The notes below the pieces were generated by a model. It saw only the letters and a program-made list of their open reading frames with translations. It did no database searches and was not told the origin of the DNA. A program made the position numbers and the translations under genes. Below, in pieces: positions 49,726 to 61,189 of a DNA stretch of 64,000 nt; position 1 is the first letter of the stretch; each line of letters opens with the position of its first letter. The stretch is from [Phialemoniopsis] sp. UDSM-2020 (Eukaryota > Ascomycota > Sordariomycetes > Thyridiales > Thyridiaceae), in assembly GCA_018873225.1 (NCBI GenBank), contig JAEILZ010000007.1, positions 1,364,001 through 1,428,000 on the forward strand. Reading direction: 5' to 3'.

Positions 49726-51498
49726 ATGTCTGCACTCGAGAAGATCAAGGTCATTGTCCGAGGCAATGGAGGTACTACCGACAAGTCGGAATACCCGGCG
49801 CCTCCGGAAGTGTACAACTGGAGAATTTACCTCCTTACCTGCTCAGCATGCATGGGCGCCGCGATGCAAGGCTATGATGGGGCGTTCATCGGAGGAACCC
49901 TGACGCTGCCTGCCTTCCAACACCGCTTCCAGTTGGACATTGCCCCGAAATCGCAGCTCGACAACCTCAAAGCCAACATTGTCAGCACCTTCCAGGCCGG
50001 AGGCTTCTTTGGTGCGCTGTTCGCCTACTTCATGACGGAGAAGTTCGGGCGCCGCTGGACCCTTGTCGCTTGTGGCATCATCTTCAACATCGGCGTCGTC
50101 CTGCAGGTGGCGTCGGCCGGCTCGCTCGCTATGCTTTACGTTGGTCGAATCTTGACAGGTAAGACATTGCAACTAACGGACTGAGTGATCAAAGCTAAGT
50201 AGATGACAACAGGCATTGCAACCGGAGCGCAGTCCTGCGTGGTACCGGTTTATATCGCCGAATGGTCCCCACCGGCCATTCGAGGACGACTCGTTTCCTT
50301 CTTCGAAGTCTTCCTACAGTCCTTCACGATCCTCGGCTTCTGGGTTAGCTACGCGTGCCAAAGGAACATCTCTGGGGATTCTCCGGCTCAATGGCAGGTG
50401 CCATTTGCTGTTCAGTTCATTCCGGGAACTCTCCTCGCGGTCATGATGCTCTTCCAGCCGGAATCGGCGAGATGGCTTCTCATGAAGGGGAGACAGAGCC
50501 AAGCAACGGCCGCCCTGTCCCGAATCCGTCACCTCCCGGTCGACCACGAATACGTCGACTACGAGGTGCGGGCCTGTCTCGCAAATTTGGCTCAGGAGGC
50601 CACTCTACGAGGCGGCAACCCATCGTGGTTCCGTCTGCTCAATGAGGTGTTTGGAAAGCACAATGCCCGCCGTCTCGCCCTCGGAGTATTCCTCATGTTT
50701 GCACAGAACTTGACAGGAGTCAATGCCATCAACTACTTCTCCCCGGGTATCTTCTCCTCCATCGGCTTCTCCGGGCCGAGCGTGACACTTCTCGCCACTG
50801 GAGTGTATGGCATTGTCAAGGGCGTGGCCAACGGTCTGTTCAACGTCTTCTTTCTCGACCATGTCGGTCGACGACGCACACTCTTAGTCGGCGCTGCTGG
50901 TGTGATGGTCTCCATGTTCTACTTGGCTGCATACTCCGCCATCTCCCACTCCTTCGAGAAGACACCTCCAAGAGACGCCGGCGCATATATCGCTATCATT
51001 ATGGTCTACGTGTTTGGGGTGCTGTACGGCTTTTCGTGGTGTGGCATTCCATGGGTGTTCACGTAAGTACTTGCCCCTTTTCCGGATTCTGCAGATTGTA
51101 CTGACAAAATCTCCAACAGATCCGAAGTCTTCCCCAACAGGATCAGGTCTCTCAGCTTCACGGTCACCACGTTGGCGCAGTGGTTATCTCAGTTCATGAT
51201 TGTTTACTCTGTGCCTTATATGATCAGCAACATCACGTACGGCACCTTTCTCCTCTTTGGCTGTTCCGTAACAGTTGCGGCTGTGGTTGTCTACTTCTTC
51301 CTGCCAGAGACAAAGGGGCTCTCGATGGAGGAGATGGAAATATTGTTCGGCCAAAAGGGTAGCGCATCCAGAATGCGTCAAGAGGCGGATCGCATTATTC
51401 AAGAACGAGTCGCAATCGAGGCTCAGGCTGCAGAAGGAATCAAGGAAGGGGGACTGGGAAAGAGCGCTCATGTCGAAGACCAAACTGAGAAGGTTTGA
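49726..51498 (+). CDS. Quinate/sugar-porter MFS permease (QutD/QA-Y-like)
   Basis: Exons 49726-50158, 50213-51062 and 51120-51498 (553 aa). Sugar-porter signatures are present: GYDGAFIGGTLTLPAF in helix 1, EKFGRRWT, YIAEWSPPAIRGR, the PESARWLL motif after helix 6, NLTGVNAINYFSPGIF in helix 7, DHVGRRRT and PETKGLSMEEMEILF at the C terminus. Twelve helices are predictable. The N-terminal KVIVRGNGGTTDKSEYPAPPEVYNWR and the extended charged tail resemble fungal quinate permeases (QA-Y, QutD), though other hydroxy-acid or sugar substrates cannot be excluded by sequence alone. Context with QutA/QutR-like regulators favours quinate or a related cyclic acid. It is plasma-membrane located. Confidence 0.82.
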
Positions 51499-51737
51499 GA
51501 GACCTACCAAGAGCATATCGAGCGGTAGCCATGATGCCTTGTACGGCTCCAAAGTCCTACGTTAATTAGTGGTCTGTCAGGCATCGGAAGCATAAGCGCT
51601 AGCATCTAGTTGGTTGTTGGAGCCATGTGACCGTTGAGCTTGCATAACCCCGCTCGTGCTTCTCATACATCTCGCGCCTTTTTGCATCTCCTTTCAGTCA
51701 GTCCTACTTCCTGTTGAGACATCCATAGCTGGAAAGA

Positions 51738-52465
51738 ATGTCTCAACCTGTGTCATTCATGCTACTGCCCGTAGAAATACGGCTGAATATCTATTCATTT
51801 GCACTCTCCTGGCCAGACTTCGGTGGCATTTTCGCAAGAGCAGAAGAAAGGTGCAAGGGAATAGAGCAAGAATTGCTACTTCACGATCCACAAAGGGGGA
51901 TCATCGCGCCGCCGAGATGTACCGTCAGCATTCAAAACGTTTTGCCACTCCGCTTTACCACACCAAGTTGTCTCCTATTGTGCCGACAGATTACGGCTGA
52001 GGCCTTACCGGTGCTCTACGCGCAGCAGCTTCGTATCGACAGGCTACCTCCTCACTCGGAGATATTGGGGCTACCAATGGACCTAACCTGGTTCATCAGC
52101 GAGAAAGCATTGCAGAGGGTCCAAAAGGTCTCGCTGAAGATACAGCTTGCGTACGGTCAAACAGTATACAGCGATACCTGCAGGGTATGGAGGAAGCTAG
52201 TCGATCTGCTTCTTGATGTGTGGACCCAGGAGAATGCCCTCAGGGAGCTGCACGTCATATCAAACTTCGTCAATGAGAGCCATGAGCTGGCTGCTTCGGT
52301 AAATTGGAGAGGCGACAACACGATGCCTCCGCCGTCACGGGTCCTTGCCAAGGTAGGAACCCTAACCCCGTGGCAAGATGGTTTTAGGGAAACTAATCAT
52401 GGCTTCTGCAGTTGAAACGATTCAACACCGTGCTGGTCAGCTTTGAGGAGATCGCAGTCCGTTAA
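51738..52465 (+). CDS. F-box/2EXR-like small fungal protein
   Basis: Exons 51738-52352 and 52412-52465 (222 aa), 59-base intron. It opens with FMLLPVEIRLNIYSFAL, the LPxEIRxxIY motif of the fungal 2EXR/F-box-like family. The typical CTVSIQNVLPLRF and LLLCRQITAEALPVLYAQQLRI segment follows. The rest (VQKVSLKIQLAYG...LRELHVISNF) is the usual helical/strand tail of such proteins. Function is unknown; some may act as substrate adaptors. The genes on either side do not suggest a pathway. Confidence 0.7.
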
Positions 52466-52554
52466 TGATATTTGGAAGCTAGATTGAAGAGGAGTCTTGC
52501 TGGCAGTTTGCAATTGTTGTTGCCTCTGTACTTGAATACCTCATACAGTCTAAG

Positions 52555-54342
52555 TCATCGTCGATACCCAGTACCATCCATCTCATGGACGATCCTCCTA
52601 GGGTCGTACATCTCATGTATCAAAGGCTCTGAGCCTCTGAGCTCGTGGGTCCCCAAGAGGTCGGAATGCTTCCATTCCTCTCCTTCAACCCGCATCACTT
52701 CTGGATGTGCCTTCTTGCTGTCACTTTGCAACCGTCGTTTCCGTCTGAGATGGAACCAAGCAAGGAACACTAGTCCAGCAAGCACCGCAACACCGGCAAT
52801 CGTTGCTCCAGCAATTACTCCCGTAGATGGACCCCTATGGCCTGTGTCTGTACCCAGTTGACCTCCATTTTCATTCTTGTCAGGAGGTGGGTTCACCGCG
52901 GAGGGAACTACAACGCTCTCATTACCACAGCGACTTGCAGTCTCGGCCTTTGCAACCACATTGACCAAGTTGCTGGTAGTTGTTGGGTTGGCTTGCCAGA
53001 GCGTAAAGGTCTGGGCATCGTGATTGACCATTAGATATGCCGAAGTGAAGAAGTATCGACCAAGAGTTGCGGGCTGCGACCCGACGCCATTGATGAGTAA
53101 TTCGCGCGTGCTGTTGTCAAAAACGCGGGATCCATTTCGTTCAATGGTCACAAAGGGGGTCAGGTACTGGCTGTTCGGGATCCGAATGGACAAGCCAGAC
53201 GAAAGACTAATAGTTAAGTCGCCATCGAAGCTATCGAGGATACTGTGAGCTTTATTGCATTATACGTTGCATTGAGTTCACTCTTGACTCACACGCTATT
53301 TGACTTGAATAGCCTTGCAGACCAGTGGATGCCAAATGATGGGCCTGTACTGTTGAACTTTGTCACACGCTCAAAGTTGTCCACATAGGCAATGGGGATC
53401 TCAGCTAGTAGCTGTCTTTGAGGCACAATGCAGACCGGAAGAGCAGTGTTTATAGGGAAGATGCTTTCCTCCTCCCCGTTGCGACGGTTGACTTTCATAT
53501 CGATGATTTGGACTTTCATCCCGGTCCAGCACCCTGAAGTCTCTGAGTAGTCCAGAGGTGCAGTGTAATTTGTACCCAGAACCTTCTGCTGGTCGTAGCC
53601 CCCAAGCACGAGAGAGCCATCAATGACATTTTCGGGGAGCCACATGCGTCCCCAAAAGAGGGACCATACTCTAGAGGCAATCTGGCCGGACTCAATCAGA
53701 CTATTGAGGATTGTGGAATTGCGCCCAAGTCCCAGGGCATGGAGATAAGAGTATCCAGAGTCCCACTTCTGGCGTGGAATAACGATTGGGAAGTCTTTCA
53801 GGGTCTGGTTGTCTCCGAGCGAGATCGAGTCGGTGCCGCCAAGACTGGTGCCAGTCAAGTGCTGGATGCCGCCCTCTGAGCCTTTGGGGCTGACCTCCTG
53901 GATCGCTCCCCCAGCCTCTGCGACGGACTGCGCCTTGACGAAAGTCTTGGAGTCGTCCTCCGAGTACAGGTGCCCACGTCGAACTTTGCAGATTGTGTCG
54001 CTGAAGATGACGGTTCGGTCACAAAAGTCCTGCTCGTCGTATATGACAGTGTTATTCAATTCCCTGCGGAAAACCGTCAGTTGTATTCTCTGGGAAACAA
54101 ACCACACGTTTGCTCGTGCAATAGCGAACCTACGGCCATGGTAGCAGCGTGACTTTCTGTGGCGGAGTGCCCAGCTCGACCGGAATGCCGATCATGAGTG
54201 ATCCCGGTATGTCTGCTTCAATCTGGACGGTTCTCAGCGGCAACTGGATAGGTTTGAACTCGCATGTCTGTGCTATGGCGAGCACGCTACCCAGAGCGAC
54301 AGCCCAGAGACAGCTGATCAACGTGGGAGACCGCATTGCCAT
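52555..54342 (-). CDS. Membrane-anchored aspartic-protease-like protein, probably inactive
   Basis: Exons 54342-54134, 54063-53293 and 53242-52555 (555 aa). A signal peptide (LISCLWAVALGSVLAIAQT) is followed by a pepsin-like domain: VQIEADIPGSLMIGIPVELGTPPQKV, GGIQHLTGTSLGG, IDGSLVLGGYDQ and SIRIPNSQYLTPFV. A single transmembrane helix (GVIAGATIAGVAVLAGLVFLAW) and a charged cytosolic tail follow. The first catalytic DTG is replaced by WPELNNT and the second by FPINTALP, so neither catalytic Asp is visible. The fold matches the A1 family found on fungal cell surfaces; with both aspartates gone it may act as a receptor or binding protein. ATGs at 54342 and 54336 are equally possible starts. Confidence 0.8.
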
Positions 54343-55147
54343 GGCACGCCTCTCCAGCGACAGACTCTACGGCAAACTGAAGAAGAGAGGACGTAAACAC
54401 CATCTGAATTTACTTTTACCCGGAATCCCACACAGCTATATCAAAAGGGCATGGTTGCGTTGGCCAACAGGTGACCATCGAGCTGATGTTGTTGGTTCCA
54501 GATATGTGATGATGCCCATCATTCTGGCGCTAGGCCTTGCATTTGACTGGCCCACCAACTGTATCGCCAGTTCCGCTGTTGCCCGCGGACCCCAAATACC
54601 CCTTTCTAATAATTAAATGCTTGTGCATGATGCAACGGTAATACTGGGTACATCGAGACTGTTCACTGACAGCGCTGCTTGGTTCTTGACCACTAGACAC
54701 CGTACGGAGTAAGACCACCCAGCGTCTGATCCATTTGACGCGAACTGGATCGTGTTTGGGGGAAGAAGCTAATAGTTAGTGGCCGTTCTGACAGCATGCT
54801 AAAAGTAGCCCCTGGGCTGCTTTTAGCCGTTAATCCCCTGGCGCTTATGTCCAAGAGTGGAGGCAATCGGCACCGGAATCCGGCCGCTCACTAGTGAAAG
54901 CAGTGAAGATTGCCGACCAGACAGGGGTGCTGGGCTACGGCAATGGGCCAATCTCCAGGTGCTGTTTGGGGGCTACGTGATGTGATTTGTCCTTAGGCGA
55001 AGGCGTTTGAAACCGAGATGAGCAGGGATTCCGCGTGAGTACCGAAATGACGAAGAGGAGTGTCTACCTAGCTTCTTCAACACCAGACTCTGGAGCTCCA
55101 AAATATGATGTCGAGAGAGGCCTACGCTGGCATCCGTGTAGTTCGGC
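54343..55147. other. Divergent intergenic region
   Basis: About 800 bases between the protease-like gene (minus) and the GH47 gene (plus), promoter for both. It contains a 30-base near-perfect inverted repeat at 54798-54827. No coding signal. Confidence 0.5.
54798..54827. repeat. Short inverted repeat (14-base arms, 2-base loop)
   Basis: Arms GCTAAAAGTAGCCC and GGGCTGCTTTTAGC match at 13 of 14 positions around a CT centre. It could be a hairpin, a regulatory palindrome or a mobile-element end; no partner copy was seen in the window. Confidence 0.6.
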
Positions 55148-57071
55148 ATGGGTCAGAGAATGATGGAAGACCGGCGCTGGCCTAGATCGCAAGCATTCGC
55201 CTCGCTCCGGCCGACGATAGCTCGCATCAAGCTGCTGCTACCGCCCAAGCTGCTGAGAGTCAGCCCCCGACGCCGGTACATCCCGTTGACAGCGCTCGTC
55301 TTGTTTGTCTGCTTCCTCTTCTACCGCAACTTTGCGCTGCTAGCCGGTTCAAAGCCAGCCCGCAATTACCACTATGTCAAGACGAGTTACGACTGGGCTG
55401 GCTTTAAAGAGCATTACCCCCGATCGCGCGCCGACATGGTTACGCTTCCGACAGAGCCTCCTCTTCCGCTCCCTCCCGTGCAGCACAAGTTCGACAAAGC
55501 CACAGCCAGAGGGTCTGCGGCCACCAAGGCGCGAAGAGAGAAAGTCAAACAAGCCTTTGTCAAGAGCTGGAAAAGCTACAAGAAACACGCGTGGGGGTAC
55601 GACGAGCTTGGCCCGCTGTCCGGCCAAGGTAAGAATACCTTTGGTGGGCTCGCCGCTACCATCATGGATGCACTCGATACACTATGGATTATGGGTCTCA
55701 AGGAGGACTTCCATGAGGCCGTGCAAGCCGTCGCCGCCATCGACTTCATGAAGACTGAGGATACAGCGTTGAACCTCTTCGAGACAACGATCCGCTACTT
55801 GGGAGGTCTCCTCAGTGCCTACGACCTGTCTGGTGAGCCGGTTCTGCTGGGCAAAGCTGCGGAGCTTGGCGATATGCTGTACATTGCGTTTGATACACCA
55901 AATCGTATGCCTGGGTTCTGGCTCAACTTTGCGGACGCTGAAGCTGGGAAGCAGCGCGCGGGCACGGCAGACCCATCTGCCTCGCCATGTTCGCTAGGAC
56001 TTGAGTTTACGCGTCTGTCGCAGCTGACAGGTGATCCAAAGTACTTTGACGCCATAGATCGTATTACCTCTATGCTTGAGGCACATCAGAATCGCTCCGC
56101 TCTGCCGGGCATGTGGCCTACGCTCATCGACTTCCGGGCCGAGACGATGCGCTCTCGAGAGTTTACGCTCGGGGCACTAGCCGATAGCTTGTACGAATAC
56201 CTCCCCAAGATGTACGCTCTCCTTGGGGGTCGGGATGAGAGATACATGCGTATGTACCGCGCCGCTGCCGATACCGTCACGGAGCATCTGCTTTTCAGAC
56301 CGATGTTGCCCCCATCTGCGCCTAAAGCAGACATCCTCTTCTCCGGCACTATTAACGTCCAGACCGTTGAGGATCGAGACGAGGATATCGCCGTGCTTGA
56401 CCCCGAGGGCCAGCACCTTACGTGCTTTGCGGGCGGTATGTTCGGCCTCGGCGGCAAGCTTTTTCACAGCGACAAAGACCTTAACATCGGCGAACGTCTG
56501 ACACGCGGCTGTACTTGGGGATACTCTGCCATGCCGCAGGGTTTGTTGCCCGAAATCTTTGGATTTGTGCCCTGCCCGTCCATGGACTTTGCGTCCGACT
56601 GTCCATGGGACAAGAAACGCTGGGAGGCCTGGGGCGGTGCGCTGGATGGCTCGGAGGGCAAGGGTGACTTGCCCGGTGGCTTTTGGCACGCGCGGGATCC
56701 GCGGTACATACTGCGGCCGGAGGCGGTGGAAAGCGCGTTCCTGCTGTGGCGGATGACTGGCAAGGAGGAGTTCCGGGAAGAGGCGTGGAAGATGTTTGAG
56801 AGCATCACCAAGGCGACAGAGACCGATTTGGCGTTTGCGGCTGTAGCGGATGTTACGGTGAAGGAGGGGAGTGTGCAGAAGCTCGACTCAATGGAGGTAA
56901 GTTGAATTTGGTGCCATGTGTGATGGGTTAGCTGACCTTTATGTTCTTCACCAGAGCTTCTGGTTCTCTGAAACGCTCAAGTACCTCTATCTCGCCTTTT
57001 CGCCAACGGATGTCATCAGCCTTGACGACTACGTGTTCAACACGGAAGGTCATCCCTTAAAGAGACCTTGA
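55148..57071 (+). CDS. GH47 class I alpha-1,2-mannosidase (Golgi/ER type II membrane)
   Basis: Exons 55148-56896 and 56955-57071 (621 aa), 58-base intron. A basic N-terminus precedes one transmembrane anchor at about residues 45-65 ([21 protein letters not shown]). GH47 landmarks: [132 protein letters not shown] and, after the splice, [16 protein letters not shown] and [13 protein letters not shown]. The conserved acidic residues (TTIR, GALADS, RPEAVES, SETLKY) and terminal TEGHP are present. The enzyme trims Man9 N-glycans in the secretory pathway. High confidence for family; an ER versus Golgi role is not decided. Confidence 0.92.
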
Positions 57072-57717
57072 ATGCAAAACGACGCAGGATACAACCCCAT
57101 TCTTCCATAACTCTCTCGCAGGTCCTTCACAGAGTAGAAGTATCTTGGCATGGCCAGAGAGCTGCACTGTCACTCGCAAGTGGCCTGATCTGGTCTAGCA
57201 AGAGACCCAAGGTTGCAAGAGTCTACAACACTCGCAGTGCGATCCCGATGTATGATCGAGCAAGCATCTGCTAAGGCGTCAACAGGGCCTACAACAGTAG
57301 TGCAAAGGACATGCCGTGTCACGATTGGGTACAACGAGACTTTAGATAAGTGAGGCAGGCATTGGCGCTTCTTGTTAATACATTAAGATATGAAGTCGGT
57401 CATGGATCCTCCAGTCTCCCCTTGACACCATGACGCTAGCCAAGAATAAGCACTTGTACTTCGTACAATTTCATGCCAAGGATATGGAAGAGAAGTGGAT
57501 TGAACCCTGTCAGCACTAGCTTGACAAGGCTACCAAATCATTAAAAAATACCCACAAAAGGATCGTCAGCTTACATATAAATACCTCTAGAATCCACGAA
57601 AGAAGACATCGTGGCCTTGTGTCCATATGCATCTCGTCAACCCCGATTAAATTGTGGTCTCTTACTACATACATCGTGATAAGGTTGTGTCTCTTTCCTA
57701 TGGAATAGAGCCTGGAC
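57072..57717. other. Intergenic region
   Basis: About 650 bases between GH47 and the acetyltransferase gene, both on the plus strand. Frames here (for example 57516-57743 on minus) lack motifs. Probably the terminator of one gene and the promoter of the other. Confidence 0.5.
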
Positions 57718-59343
57718 ATGGCTTCTAGCGATGCATCCACCAAAGCTGAGGGCGAAGCCCCTTTTTTCGAGTGGCAGAGTAAGTGCGCATGCTGCTTTCA
57801 ACAGCCTAGATCATTTAGTAGCAAGCGAGGCTGATTGTACCATAACTCTGAGCCCGCAGTTTCGACCATAGGACACTTCCTTGTCACCAATCGAAACATT
57901 GGACAACCCTCGACGGTCAACATCTTACTAACCTTTCCAAATCCAAGCAGTCTGGATGCTGCTCGACTTGCAGAGAGGATTGTCGAGCTTCAAGAAAAAT
58001 GGCCGCTACTGTGCATCACAATAACGGACCAGCGCACTTGCAAGCCAAAGCTGCGATACGACTACTCCACTTTTGCTCCGGACCAGATCTTGGTCAGGGA
58101 ATCTTACACTCCTAATCTCAAAGATTCACAGGCGGTGAGGGATGGCGTGTTTGAGAAGGCGCTACGCCTCTTCAATGTCAAGGTGTCCTATGACCGTGAC
58201 CCGCTTTGGAGGGTCACTCTCTTCCACGCCTCATCCGAGGACGGCTCAGTCAACGCAGAGGATCATAAGCTCTATCTCGCGGTGACGATAGACCACGTGA
58301 TTATCGATGGTCGTGGGGCCGTCAGGCTTGCTAATGCTCTGGTTGCCAAGGACGTGTCACATCTGCCGAAAGAGGATATCGAGCTTTACAAGAAGAAAGG
58401 CTATGGCGAAGGCGCAGATGACTTACCGCCATATTCCGCGATATTGTCGACCATCATGAGTCAGGTTGTCATCCCGCGGCTCCCAAGATTTATGGGAAGG
58501 CTGTTAGGGCACACTCCTGCATGGCCGCAGGATGTCGCACGTCCGACTATCGACAGCCCTTGGAAGTCATCAGTACTTGATGTCCCCGCGAGCCTGATGT
58601 CGAAGCTCAAAACGGTTGGCAAGAAGTACGGTGTGGCAACTCTGAATCCAACACTCCATACCGCATGGGTCGTATCGCTGTGGGCAAAATTCATCCAGAA
58701 GAAGGATCTAGCTGTGCATGGCATCTCTATCAAAGACATGCGTGACATGAGCCAGGGGGACCCGTATTGTATGTCTGGTCACGCGACGACATATACATGG
58801 TCAACCGGTCGACTGTTCAATAGCACCTCCTTCTGGAGTCTCGCCAGGGACCATGCAACAGTCCCAGGAGACCCCAAAGCCTTGGAAAGGGGATGGAATA
58901 TGATGCGGATGATGAACTTGATCAAAGAAGGACTTCGGGATCCCAACGAGTCCAAGTATCGAACACTGGACCACGACACTCTGCCAGTTGGTGACAAAAG
59001 AGCACACACGATACGCGAGGAGGAGGCACTAAAGAAGATCACCTCGATGAAGCCATTTCCTGATCTAAGCGGGATGTGGTCCAATCTTTCTTATATGGCG
59101 CTTGCGGAGGGAGCGACGGACATGGTCTTTGGGGTTTCGGGGCATGCGACAGCACTGGCATACAACACGTCGGTGGTCGGACATCAAGGCGGTGTGAGGG
59201 TACAGAACGCGTGGTCCGATGGCGCAGCAATGGACATGGAGAGCGTGAAGAAGGTTGAGAAGACTATGCTGCACCTGTTGGAGCAACTTGTCGCTGAGCC
59301 GGACAAGGAATTGTGTCTCGGTGACCTCATTGGAGACGTTTAA
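57718..59343 (+). CDS. Alcohol O-acetyltransferase-like (condensation-fold acyltransferase)
   Basis: Exons 57718-57778 and 57860-59343 (514 aa), 81-base intron. The short first exon MASSDASTKAEGE...FFEWQ joins to ISTIGHFLVTNRNIGQ. The second exon has the fungal AATase layout: NILLTFPNPSSLDAARLAERI, DPLWRVTLF, then AVTIDHVIIDGRGAV containing the HxxxDG active-site motif, a KFIQKKDLAVHGISIKDMRD central part and SNLSYMALAEGATDMVFGVSGH with QGGVRVQNAWSDGA near the C terminus. These CoA-dependent acyltransferases acetylate alcohols or condense acyl groups in secondary metabolism; substrate unknown. It lies beside a PEP-mutase-family enzyme and a zinc-cluster regulator, so a small metabolic cluster is possible. 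Confidence 0.82.
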
Positions 59344-59834
59344 CGACGCCGGAGAAGTTGGCGAGCCAGCCAGGACTGATGCTGAGAGGCGAGCTCCATC
59401 TCGGCAAGCATTTCATTTGTTCTCTTGAATACAATCCAAACTATCCCGGCGAAGCTCATTATCTACAGCAAGTCACTAGATTACACACGGTCTAGGCTTT
59501 GAGATGTTGGGGTAGTTGACCAGCCGTGACCTTGAACCCCGGAATGTCCGGAGCCACCCCACATCCTAAAAACACGGGCGCATTTCTCTGCGGAAACCGT
59601 CGGCATCTCAAGGAAACGGGCGGGAATATAAGGTTTTTTGGATGACGATAGCCATGACGCGCAAGGAGACCAAATGCTTACAGGCGATTGGTCTAGTGTA
59701 GCGAATAGGATATGCGTGAGATAGATATCAGTTCGCCATAAATTCAAGTATGCACGGTTTGTCATTGCAGTTCTGAGTGTACATTCATTGTCGCGACAGC
59801 CAAAGCAATTGCTAAATCTTCATCATCATCAGTC
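59344..59834. other. Intergenic region
   Basis: About 490 bases with no supported frame; the 94-codon minus frame at 59481-59765 has no family motif. Promoter of the next gene. Confidence 0.5.
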
Positions 59835-61097
59835 ATGGGTGCCACAAACGCTGAAGACGTACCCTACCCGTTCTCCTTCGAGAGCGGCAAGAGGATAGAG
59901 GCCGAGCTCCGGGACGACGGGACCCGGAGCACGACAATCACCTTTCCCAACCTGCGTGGGCGCCTCCCCTCGGCGCAGGCCTCCCGGCTGCGCTCCATGA
60001 TGCTCGAGGCCTACGCCGACCGCACCAAGATCCTCGCCTTCCCGTGCTCCTACGATGCTTTGTCGTCGCGCCTCGTCGAGGAGGCCGGCTTCCCCATGCT
60101 CTTCATCTCCGGGTACACCGTCGCCAGCACGCACGGCCTGCCGGACACGGGCTACATCGCCATGCAGGAGATGTGCGACAAGGTGCAGGAGACGGTGCGG
60201 CAGACCTCTATCCCCATCATGGTTGATGGAGACACGGGTTACGGCGGACCAGTGAACGTAAAGAGGACGGTCGAGAGCTTTGCGCTGGCTGGCGCGGCGG
60301 GGGTTATGATTGAAGACCAAACTTGGCCAAAGCGTATGTATTGATGTGCGTCTCCAGTAATGTCGCGGTCTGGGCTGACTTGGAGGGATAGGTTGCGGCC
60401 ACACGCGTGGAAAGTCGGTTGTGCCGCGCGAAGAGGCATTTGCACGCATTCGAGCAGCATGTGACGCCAGAGATAATGGCCTGGACATCTTCATCTTGGC
60501 TCGCACAGACTCTCTTATCCTCGGGTGGGACGAGGCGATGTACAGAGCGAAAGAGTTCAAGAGGATAGGGGCTGATGCCATCTTTGTCGAAGCACTTCCA
60601 GACAAAGACGCTATGAGGCGAGCGGTGGAAGAAATCAAGATGCCAATGCTGGCAAACAGTAAGTCACTCGCCCTTTCTGTTCACAACAGGAAATTGACTC
60701 TTTGCAGTCATTGAGGGAGGTTTGACGGAGAACCTCTCAGCGTCGGAACTGGCTGAGCTGGGATTCAGCGCTGTCGCGTACCCATTCACGCTTGTCGCAG
60801 CCAAGCTGAAGAGCATCCGGGAGACGTTGTCAGCTCTCAAGGCTAGCCTGCCGATCGGGCCGCCACCTATGATTCTCTCTGCGGAGGAGGTCTGCGAGGG
60901 TGTAGGCTTCAACAAGTATTGGGTAAGTAATACCATCTTTTGTACTGAAGGCCATAGCAACTAACCTTTTTTGGTAGGCATTGGAGGACAAATACGCTCA
61001 TGCTAGCAACGGGCAGAATGGGGCATTGGGGGCAAACGGAAGCACGAAGGCGATTGGAAGTAGGAACGGGGAGGTCAGTGGTAGCACTTCACACTGA
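59835..61097 (+). CDS. Isocitrate lyase / PEP mutase superfamily enzyme
   Basis: Exons 59835-60333, 60392-60658, 60708-60922 and 60978-61097 (366 aa); introns of 49-58 bases, all frames join. Superfamily landmarks: KILAFPCSYDALSSRLVEEAGF, MLFISGYTVASTHGLPDTGY, PIMVDGDTGYGGP (Mg binding), GAAGVMIEDQTWPKR, CGHTRGKSVVPREEA (the KxCGH active-site loop, completed by the first splice), ILARTDSLILGWDEAM, GADAIFVEALPD, then NIIEGGLTENLSASELAELGFSAVAYP. This fits the oxaloacetate hydrolase / methylisocitrate-lyase-like / PEP mutase branch with a 2-oxo-acid substrate and Mg2+; the exact reaction cannot be fixed by eye. A long antisense frame at 59829-60638 is a GC shadow. Its 3' end faces the regulator's 3' end 92 bases away. 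Confidence 0.85.
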
Positions 61098-61189
61098 GGT
61101 TTCAGCTCGTCGATGGATCTATCCTACTACCTAGGGCTGATTACTTAGCCAACCTTTAGATTTCAAATTGCTCTCTGTGTACTTGATAC

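Noticed and set aside
59829..60638. 269-codon antisense frame
   Set aside because: Opposite the PEP-mutase-family gene, whose motifs and introns are clear; no motif of its own.
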